From NCBI GenBank assembly GCA_002311645.1, contig DBYW01000007.1, positions 1-10,784 on the forward strand: a DNA stretch of 10,784 nucleotides, in the 5' to 3' direction. This DNA comes from Bacteroidales bacterium UBA1176. Its GTDB lineage: Bacteria; Bacteroidota; Bacteroidia; Bacteroidales; WCHB1-69. The position numbers were made by a program, and so were the translations under genes. This document shows positions 6,546 through 10,784 of the stretch, one piece after another. Under the pieces are notes generated by a model. That model ran no database searches. It was not told the origin of the DNA and saw only the letters and a list, made by a program, of their open reading frames with translations. The stretch's first letter is position 1, and each line of letters begins with the position of its first letter.

Positions 6546-6553
6546 CAAAGATA
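6546..6553 (-). promoter_or_regulatory. Predicted -7 element of the thiF operon
   Basis: The minus strand reads TATCTTTG, an exact TAnnTTTG match, about 110 bp upstream of the thiF ATG. The implied leader is about 100 nt and includes a GAGAGGTG/CACCACTCTC stem (6501-6508 with about 6523-6532). The box itself sits in a small hairpin, AAAGAT-AAC-ATCTTT (6547-6561). A weaker alternative, TATTATTG (6459-6466), lies nearer the start codon. Confidence 0.45.
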
Positions 6554-6596
6554 ACATCTTTATCCTTACGTTTCGACCACGCCTACGCCGCCGCGA

Positions 6597-6632
6597 ATCG
6601 GCTTCGGGGTGGTTGCAGTGAGAAAAATAAAC
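6597..6632 (+). repeat. Short dispersed intergenic repeat, copy 1
   Basis: ATCGGCTTCG followed by GGGTGGTTGCAGTGAG. It is the most diverged of three same-orientation copies: 17 of the first 21 bases of the core match copy 2 (8161 onward), and it shares the leading ATCGGCTT with copy 3 (9641 onward). Confidence 0.55.
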
Positions 6633-6646
6633 ATTTTCCTTGAGCA

Positions 6647-6714
6647 GCCCCGTTAGGGGCAAGAGCTCGGTAGCCAGGGGTTAAAGCGCGAGGAACGAGC
6701 GCGGCAACCCCTGG
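6647..6714. repeat. Two-hairpin GC-rich element resembling a Bacteroidota dispersed repeat
   Basis: The first hairpin is GCCCC-GTTA-GGGGC (6647-6660). Fourteen bases on, CCAGGGGTT (6674-6682) pairs perfectly with AACCCCTGG (6706-6714), with an inner CGCG/CGCG stem (6687-6690 and 6700-6703) around the loop AGGAACGAG. The pattern of a short CCCC/GGGG hairpin, then a 'GGTAGCC' spacer, then a larger nested hairpin resembles REP-like intergenic repeats common in Bacteroidota genomes. That likeness is from memory. Only one copy is present in this window. Confidence 0.6.
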
Positions 6715-6738
6715 AAGGGGGACGGTGCGCGGGAAAAA

Positions 6739-6787
6739 TCGCGGCGCGGGAGAACCATGAGACGAGGTTGTGCGTTGTTCGCCGCGA
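6739..6787. repeat. Nested inverted repeat (candidate RNA stem)
   Basis: TCGCGGCG (6739-6746) pairs perfectly with CGCCGCGA (6780-6787). Inside, AACC (6753-6756) pairs with GGTT (6766-6769) around a 9-nt loop. GCGCGGG also occurs twice as a direct repeat (6727-6733, 6744-6750). Confidence 0.55.
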
Positions 6788-6832
6788 AAAGGGAGTGGTG
6801 TTCGACGAGCCTGCGTGAGGGATTGAAACGGA

Positions 6833-6930
6833 AATGATTTTGGCGAGAATGAGTGTCATTGCCAGTCGGAGATTCCGCCATCTCCTATCGTCGGCGGCGG
6901 AATGGTGGTGGGTTCTAAGCCAAAATCATT
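6833..6930. repeat. 12-bp inverted repeat enclosing two alternative hairpins
   Basis: AATGATTTTGGC (6833-6844) and GCCAAAATCATT (6919-6930) are exact reverse complements 74 bp apart. Between them are two mutually exclusive stems: GGAGAT/ATCTCC (6868-6873 with 6880-6885) and ATTCCGCC/GGCGGAAT (6872-6879 with 6896-6903). Terminal inverted repeats round a 98-bp unit could mark a miniature mobile element or a structured RNA. Confidence 0.65.
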
Positions 6931-6944
6931 GTAGTGGAAAGCCC

Positions 6945-7007
6945 GACGGCGCGGCGGCATTTGAAAGTGTGTGTGCGAATGTAACGTGAATCTGACGCCG
7001 CGCCGGC
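6945..7007. repeat. Imperfect 11-bp GC-rich inverted repeat
   Basis: GACGGCGCGGC (6945-6955) and GCCGCGCCGGC (6997-7007) match as an inverted repeat with one mismatch, around a 41-nt loop. It is the last stem of the inverted-repeat block before the promoter of the secreted-protein gene. Confidence 0.5.
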
Positions 7008-7084
7008 ACGCCCAAATAAAAAAAATGATGCAGAGTGCCATCGGGCATAAAATTCCCTTAAACAGTGACGAAAAGAAATTTTTG

Positions 7085-7092
7085 TATTTTTG
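7085..7092 (+). promoter_or_regulatory. Predicted -7 element of the secreted-protein gene
   Basis: TATTTTTG, an exact TAnnTTTG match, in an AT-rich patch immediately after the GC-rich inverted-repeat block. It would give a leader of about 150 nt. Near the start codon an AAAGGAGA stretch (7229-7236) looks like a Shine-Dalgarno site, 12 nt from the ATG and longer than the usual spacing. CTCCT (7204-7208) could pair with its AGGAG. Confidence 0.5.
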
Positions 7093-7247
7093 CCGCTGGA
7101 AATCAATAGGGGAACAGTCCGTACAGACGTCCACAATTCGGTGATGACCTTTTAGAGAGCCGACCTGTCGATTTCTTTTTTTTGTCTGGATTTGCAATGT
7201 CCACTCCTGATATTACCATTTAATCTACAAAGGAGACCCAAAACAAT

Positions 7248-8123
7248 ATGAAAAAACTCTTCGCCATAGTTTTCTTGACAGTCTGCACCTGCCTCCCGGC
7301 GTTTTCCCAAAACACCGAGTATTCGCGAAGCGGCTCTGTTTGGTTTGAGGTGCGGAGCGACACCGCGAACCCGTGCCGCTATACGGAGGACAACAAAATC
7401 TACCAGGAAAACCGGGTGTTCATCTACGGGTTCCACTACTATGACCCGCAGGGCAAAGAACGCTTTATGCGGTATGAACGTATTCCAAAACAGGGATATG
7501 AACTTACGGAAACCGGCGACACCAACACATACACCTATTATAAGGCGGATTTTTCCTTTTCGGATGTTTTTGATGCTAAAGACTCTTGCATCAATCGTTA
7601 TTTATTAAAAGTTGCTTGCTCGGGTCGTGGATTCAGAAAAGATTATGACCAAACCGTGGAGGAGTTTTACTTTCTCTTGGATGATCAGAAATCAAAGTTA
7701 CCATTATCTATGTCCGGCATCGTGGAGAACGAGCGGAACTTATGGATGCATCCCAACCGGAGCTGTCTGTTCAGAGTTCTCGAACTAAACCCGTTCCCGT
7801 ATATCCAATATCCCGTTGAAAAAGGGAAGAGTTGGAAATGGAGGCTCTCCATCGGTCCCCATTGGGGCGACGAGCGGTGGAAGACATGGACGGGCGGCAT
7901 CGTCAACAAGTACAAATACAAGATCACCGACACGGATTGCGAGGTGGTCACGCCGATGGGCACGCTTCCCTGCGTGAAGGTGGAGGCAGTTGCCAAAAGC
8001 CGCATCGGAAAAACTTACCTCACAGCCTATTACAACGACACCTACGGTTTTGTCAAAATGGACAACACCAACATTGACGGGTCAAGGATTGTCATTGATT
8101 TGGTGGGGGTGAATTTTCAATAG
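7248..8123 (+). CDS. Secreted or periplasmic protein of unknown function
   Basis: 291-aa protein with a clear type I signal peptide: MKK, a hydrophobic core (LFAIVFLTVCTCLPAF), and a probable cleavage in AFS|Q around residues 20-21. There is no lipobox and no later membrane segment, so it is probably periplasmic or outer-surface. The mature part is rich in aromatic residues and looks beta-rich. The C-terminal third (WKWRLSIGPHWGDE, then VVTPMGTLPCVKVEA, then YYNDTYGFVKMDN, ending DGSRIVIDLVG) has the rhythm of DUF3108-like proteins, in which an 'MGTFxCxKV' strand precedes a 'YY...G.VK' strand. This is a loose likeness, not an assignment. It stands alone: inverted repeats lie upstream and a dispersed-repeat copy begins 27 bp downstream. 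No catalytic motif was recognised. Confidence 0.85.
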   Translation: MKKLFAIVFLTVCTCLPAFSQNTEYSRSGSVWFEVRSDTANPCRYTEDNKIYQENRVFIYGFHYYDPQGKERFMRYERIPKQGYELTETGDTNTYTYYKADFSFSDVFDAKDSCINRYLLKVACSGRGFRKDYDQTVEEFYFLLDDQKSKLPLSMSGIVENERNLWMHPNRSCLFRVLELNPFPYIQYPVEKGKSWKWRLSIGPHWGDERWKTWTGGIVNKYKYKITDTDCEVVTPMGTLPCVKVEAVAKSRIGKTYLTAYYNDTYGFVKMDNTNIDGSRIVIDLVGVNFQ

Positions 8124-8150
8124 TCGCTGTTTCGGAGGCTTGTGGCGAAG

Positions 8151-8188
8151 AAAGGGTTCAGGGTGATTGCGGTGAGGAAGAAGTGAAC
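8151..8188 (+). repeat. Short dispersed intergenic repeat, copy 2
   Basis: The 26-bp core starting at 8161 (GGGTGATTGCGGTGAGGAAG, then AAGTGA) matches copy 3 at 9651-9676 with a single difference. It lies between the secreted-protein gene and the ATPase promoter. Confidence 0.8.
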
Positions 8189-8216
8189 AGGATATCTGTC
8201 GGGTTCAAAAAAATTG

Positions 8217-8224
8217 TATCTTTG
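8217..8224 (+). promoter_or_regulatory. Predicted -7 element of the DUF4143-type ATPase gene
   Basis: TATCTTTG, an exact TAnnTTTG match, 63 bp upstream of the ATG. The start site would fall around 8230, placing the hairpin at 8226-8264 at the extreme 5' end of the message. Confidence 0.6.
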
Positions 8225-8225
8225 C

Positions 8226-8264
8226 ACTGCAAAAATGGTCGAACAATACGACTGCTTTTGCAGT
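8226..8264 (+). promoter_or_regulatory. Nested hairpin at the predicted 5' end of the ATPase transcript
   Basis: ACTGCAAAA (8226-8234) and TTTTGCAGT (8256-8264) are perfect 9-bp arms. Inside, GTCG (8238-8241) pairs with CGAC (8249-8252) around a 7-nt loop. The structure starts two bases after the -7 box and ends 23 bp before the ATG. It could be an operator, an mRNA-stabilising 5' hairpin or a protein-binding leader. Confidence 0.55.
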
Positions 8265-8287
8265 AGAACGTATTAAAAAGATAGACG

Positions 8288-9601
8288 ATGATTATACAAA
8301 GAGATCAGTATATCAGTGAGTTGTTAAGCAAAAGATGGAACGGGAAAGTGAAAATCATCACGGGCATACGCCGTTGTGGAAAGTCTTTCCTGCTCTTTAC
8401 GCTCTACAAGGATTACCTGCTGAATGAGGGTGTTGCGAAGGATTGTTTCGTGGAACTGGCGTTGGACAAGAAGGCGCATGTGAAATACAGAAATCCCAAC
8501 GAACTTTACGATTTCGTGCTCCGAAAGACGAAGGATGACGAGAAACATTACTACGTATTCATCGACGAGATTCAGCTGTCGTACAAAGTGAAGAATGAGG
8601 ATGTGGACGAGCGGTTAGTGCCAGAAGAAGACCGCGAGATGCTCTACACCACGTTCTACGATATCTTGAACGACTTGATGGGACGCAATAATCTTGACAT
8701 CTATGTTACCGGCTCAAACAGCAAAATGCTCTCGAAGGATATCGTCACTAATTTCCGAGACCGCGGGTCGGAGATTAAAGTCTTTCCGCTCTCGTTCAAG
8801 GAGTTCTATCCCGTTTCGGGAATGGAGAAGACAGATGCGCTGGAGGAATACTTGACCCACGGCGGTATGCCGTTGGCTGTACTGGAAAAGGACGAGACAG
8901 AAAAGCGCAAATACCTGAAAGGACTCTACAATAGGGTCTATATCAAGGACATCGTGGAACGGTACAAGCTGAAGGATGACGAGGTTCTGGATGCGCTGAT
9001 CAATGCGCTGTCATCGGCCGTGGGCTCGCTGACCAACCCGCACAATCTGGCCAATGCGGCAGGCACGCTGATGAAACGCAGCACTTCCGACAATACCATC
9101 AAAAACTATCTGGATTATTTGGAGGAAGCATACCTTTTCGTGAGTGCGAAGCGGTTTGATGTGAAGGGAAAACGCTATTTCGAGAACACACTGAAATACT
9201 ATTCGATGGACACTGGTCTGCGAAACGCCAAGCTGAACTTCCGACAACAGGAAAAGTCGCACCTGATGGAGAACATGATTTTCGTCGAGCTCATCCGCAG
9301 AGGCTTCAGTGTGGATGTGGGTGTGGTGGAGCTGACCCGCGTGAAGGATGGCAAGAGGCAACAGTCGCAATACGAGATCGACTTCGTCGTCAATACGGGT
9401 CGCGAAAAAGTCTATATCCAATCGGCATTGAACTTGGACACCGAGGAGAAACGTAGTCAGGAAACCTTTTCGTTGAAAAATTCGGGCGACTTCTTCCGCA
9501 AGATTGTCATTGTGGACGGCAACGCGAGACCTTGGACCGACGAAAACGGCATCATGTATATGGGCGTTATCCCGTTCCTGTTGGAAGAAAACCTGATATA
9601 G
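8288..9601 (+). CDS. AAA-family ATPase with C-terminal DUF4143-type domain
   Basis: 437-aa ATP-binding protein of the AAA/DUF4143 group, abundant and multi-copy in Bacteroidota. Walker A is GIRRCGKS (26-33), the typical variant for this group. Walker B is YYVFIDEIQ (88-96, D93/E94). A sensor-1-like strand IYVTGSNSKML lies at 138-148, followed by FPLSFKEFYP (166-175) and HGGMP (191-195). The C-terminal half resembles DUF4143: IKNYLDYLEEAYLFV (271-285), YYSMDTGLRNA (304-314), then a nuclease-like fold with EIDFVV (363-368) and VYIQSA (375-380). The Lys expected in a working PD-(D/E)xK site is replaced in YIQSA, so nuclease activity is doubtful. The cellular role of these ATPases is not settled. 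It is monocistronic, with its own promoter and leader hairpin, and is bracketed by two direct-repeat copies. Confidence 0.92.
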   Translation: MIIQRDQYISELLSKRWNGKVKIITGIRRCGKSFLLFTLYKDYLLNEGVAKDCFVELALDKKAHVKYRNPNELYDFVLRKTKDDEKHYYVFIDEIQLSYKVKNEDVDERLVPEEDREMLYTTFYDILNDLMGRNNLDIYVTGSNSKMLSKDIVTNFRDRGSEIKVFPLSFKEFYPVSGMEKTDALEEYLTHGGMPLAVLEKDETEKRKYLKGLYNRVYIKDIVERYKLKDDEVLDALINALSSAVGSLTNPHNLANAAGTLMKRSTSDNTIKNYLDYLEEAYLFVSAKRFDVKGKRYFENTLKYYSMDTGLRNAKLNFRQQEKSHLMENMIFVELIRRGFSVDVGVVELTRVKDGKRQQSQYEIDFVVNTGREKVYIQSALNLDTEEKRSQETFSLKNSGDFFRKIVIVDGNARPWTDENGIMYMGVIPFLLEENLI

Positions 9602-9640
9602 ATACTTTTTCCGCTTGTATAGACACACTCCTCCCCGCTG

Positions 9641-9678
9641 ATCGGCTTTCGGGTGATTGCGGCGAGGAAGAAGTGATT
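9641..9678 (+). repeat. Short dispersed intergenic repeat, copy 3
   Basis: ATCGGCTTTC plus the 26-bp core (9651-9676), nearly identical to copy 2 and in the same orientation. It starts 39 bp after the ATPase stop. With the preceding CTCCCCGC (9631-9638) the GCGGCGAG segment can form an interrupted stem (9631-9666). A run of six Ts follows at 9677-9682, so this copy may also serve as a transcription terminator. Confidence 0.75.
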
Positions 9679-9735
9679 TTTTCTGTAAGGATTTCCCCAA
9701 CCTGTTGTCCAATGTCGTAAAAACCAAACGGTCAG

Positions 9736-9954
9736 ATGAAAAACGTGAAGGAAAAGCAATTCGAGGAACTGGCGAAACAGTACAAGCGGACGAAACACCC
9801 CTATTTCCCCGTCGTGAAAGTGATTTCCATGTTTTTGCCGGCACTGTGCCCGTCCTTCGTGGGGAACTCGGTGCCCATGACAACGAACCCGTATTGGTGC
9901 GACGGTTCCAGGGAGAAAATCACCTCCAACGTCTTGTCGTCGCGCCAGGCATAA
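9736..9954 (+). CDS. Doubtful small ORF, possibly a gene remnant
   Basis: A 72-codon frame. Its first 22 residues (MKNVKEKQFEELAKQYKRTK, then HP) have the charged, helical look of a real N-terminus and lie outside any other gene. From 9801 on, the frame runs antisense through the 3' end of the metallopeptidase gene and loses coding character. It could be a genuine short protein, the 5' remnant of a gene cut off when the metallopeptidase region was joined, or chance. I did not recognise a family. Confidence 0.2.
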   Translation: MKNVKEKQFEELAKQYKRTKHPYFPVVKVISMFLPALCPSFVGNSVPMTTNPYWCDGSREKITSNVLSSRQA

Positions 9955-10784
9955 CTCTTGACAGGTGGGAAATCCGCCCCTGAAGTGCTCATATACAGGG
10001 CGATACTGTTTAGCATCGGCTTGGAGAATGTGATGACGAGTGTGAAAGGACCGCTGGGAACATCCTTCGCGCCGTCCTTGAGGTTCACTTTGTAGGTGGC
10101 GTTCTTCTTGGCCTGTGCTTTCTGCCGTTTGTTGTACTGCTTCAAGTCAAAGTCGTTCACCATCTTGGCATAGACGGGCATGAAGTCGGACATCGTAGCG
10201 TACTTGTCGCGCTGCTGCTCGTACTCTTTCAGCGCGTCGCACAAGGTTTGGATAAGGATGAAACCCTGCCGTTCTTCTTCTCCGACAAATGCGGATTCCT
10301 CAATCTGAGGATAGTGGACTCTCATATAGCGGATGACGGAGGCGCGGACAAACGTTTCGTTCATCATAATCAGGGCCGAACCGTAGGCGGATTGCCGCAG
10401 TTGCTCCTCCCGCTCCTTGAATACCTTTTCGGCGGATGTCTCCATCGACGACCAAAACTGGCTGTTCAGCGGGTTGCAGTAATGGTGGCAGAACTCGTGG
10501 ATGACAACGGGCAGTACGGTGTTAGCATTGTAGGAGATGTTTCCACTATCATCCACTTGGCAGCAGCCGATGACGGGGCTCAATGCGTTAGTGCCGTCTT
10601 TCAGTTTGGCGCTGCACCCGTAGTTGTTCGGACCCACTAACAGGCTGAGCACGATGCGGAAGGTGCTGCCGCTTTCCGCGCCGAAATAGCTGTTGAACCA
10701 ATCGTAATCAATTTGCTGGTTGATGGTCTGGAACGCCTCTTCCACCTCGTCGAACAGAATATCCTGCTGCAAGTACCAATCGTG
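9801..10784 (-). CDS. DUF4932-like HExxH metallopeptidase with C-terminal Ig-like domain, 5' end outside the window
   Basis: At least 327 residues are visible; the frame is open to the right edge (it begins HDWYLQQDILFDE), so the true start and any signal peptide lie outside. The zinc-peptidase motif is HEFCHH within VVIHEFCHHYCNPLNSQFW, an HExxH site. A downstream helix NETFVRASVIRYMR may supply a third ligand, as a Glu does in gluzincin-type enzymes. This arrangement resembles the Bacteroidota DUF4932 family. A Lys/Gln-rich linker (KQYNKRQKAQAKKN) leads to a C-terminal beta-sandwich of about 80 residues (FTLVITFSKPMLNSIALYMS to MEITFTTGK) with the 'TFSKPM' start typical of Ig-like/SbsA-type domains. 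It is probably exported and acts on peptides outside the cytoplasm; the substrate is unknown. The 3' end faces the ATPase gene. Confidence 0.82.
   Translation of the reverse strand, partial: HDWYLQQDILFDEVEEAFQTINQQIDYDWFNSYFGAESGSTFRIVLSLLVGPNNYGCSAKLKDGTNALSPVIGCCQVDDSGNISYNANTVLPVVIHEFCHHYCNPLNSQFWSSMETSAEKVFKEREEQLRQSAYGSALIMMNETFVRASVIRYMRVHYPQIEESAFVGEEERQGFILIQTLCDALKEYEQQRDKYATMSDFMPVYAKMVNDFDLKQYNKRQKAQAKKNATYKVNLKDGAKDVPSGPFTLVITFSKPMLNSIALYMSTSGADFPPVKSYAWRDDKTLEVIFSLEPSHQYGFVVMGTEFPTKDGHSAGKNMEITFTTGK

Larger units (their letters stand above)
6438..7247. other. 810-bp gene-free region rich in inverted repeats
   Basis: No convincing gene on either strand. The open frames here have no family resemblance and run through GC-rich inverted repeats. 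From left to right it holds the thiF leader and predicted promoter (6438-6553), a copy of the short dispersed repeat (6597-6632), a chain of hairpins (6647-6660, 6674-6714, 6739-6787, 6833-6930, 6945-7007), a predicted promoter (7085-7092) and a leader of about 150 nt for the secreted-protein gene. Confidence 0.75.

Noticed and set aside
6653..6881. Minus-strand frames of 66-68 codons with a Pro/Arg/Ser-rich product.
   Set aside because: They are translations of the REP-like hairpins. Such pseudo-proteins are frequent annotation artefacts of Bacteroidota repeats.
6911..6922. tRNA T-arm-like GGGTTCTAAGCC.
   Set aside because: There is no matching anticodon arm or acceptor stem at the right distances, and the sequence belongs to the 98-bp inverted-repeat unit.
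7161..7183. Possible intrinsic terminator before the 8-T run in the leader of the secreted-protein gene.
   Set aside because: The preceding CGACCTGTCG cannot form a stem with a sterically acceptable loop, and no other stem abuts the T-run.
6856..7197. Minus-strand open frame of 113 codons in the gene-free region.
   Set aside because: It reads through the inverted-repeat block, has biased Arg/Pro composition with no family resemblance, and lacks a matching promoter. I treat it as noncoding.
9011..9883. Long minus-strand open frame of 290 codons.
   Set aside because: It is mostly antisense to the ATPase gene and crosses the intergenic repeat at 9641. It has no recognisable domain.

Overview
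This window looks like chromosomal DNA from a member of the Bacteroidota, most likely Bacteroidales. Upstream of most transcription units there is an exact match to the Bacteroidota -7 promoter element TAnnTTTG, and Shine-Dalgarno sequences are weak or absent. The gene families also fit this group: an ORF6N-domain protein, a DUF4143-type AAA ATPase, a DUF4932-like metallopeptidase, a short ThiF and a bacterial acyl-ACP thioesterase. No rRNA, tRNA, CRISPR array, transposase or TPP riboswitch was recognised.

Layout. A minus-strand ORF6N DNA-binding protein (57-692) is followed by about 310 bp without genes. Next come two housekeeping blocks. The first is a minus-strand operon, gmk > inositol-monophosphatase-family gene > BaiN/HI0933-like flavoprotein (3480 down to 1005), with gaps of 5 bp and then a 4-bp ATGA overlap. 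It diverges from a plus-strand acyl-ACP thioesterase (3554-4306); the two -7 boxes sit 13 bp apart in a compact bidirectional promoter. The second is a minus-strand thiamin-biosynthesis block, thiF > ThiE/TenI-like > thiD (6437 down to 4314), which converges on the thioesterase with 7 bp between the stops.

The right third is accessory in character. An 810-bp gene-free region (6438-7247) is packed with GC-rich inverted repeats. After it come a secreted protein of unknown function (7248-8123), a DUF4143-type ATPase (8288-9601) and a 5'-truncated metallopeptidase (9801 to the window edge, minus strand). Three same-orientation copies of a short intergenic repeat (6597, 8151 and 9641) bracket the secreted-protein gene and the ATPase gene, giving two units of about 1.5 kb.

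The core genes cover nucleotide synthesis (Gmk), thiamin synthesis (ThiF, ThiE/TenI-like, ThiD) and fatty-acid release (thioesterase). The least-explained features are: a perfect 29-bp palindrome inside the ORF6N coding sequence; the inverted-repeat block before the secreted-protein gene; the direct repeats around the ATPase; a nested hairpin at the predicted 5' end of the ATPase mRNA; and the loss of expected key residues in ThiF and the ThiE-like protein. I did not see a clear new defence or mobile system. The repeat-bounded right third is the best place to look for one.
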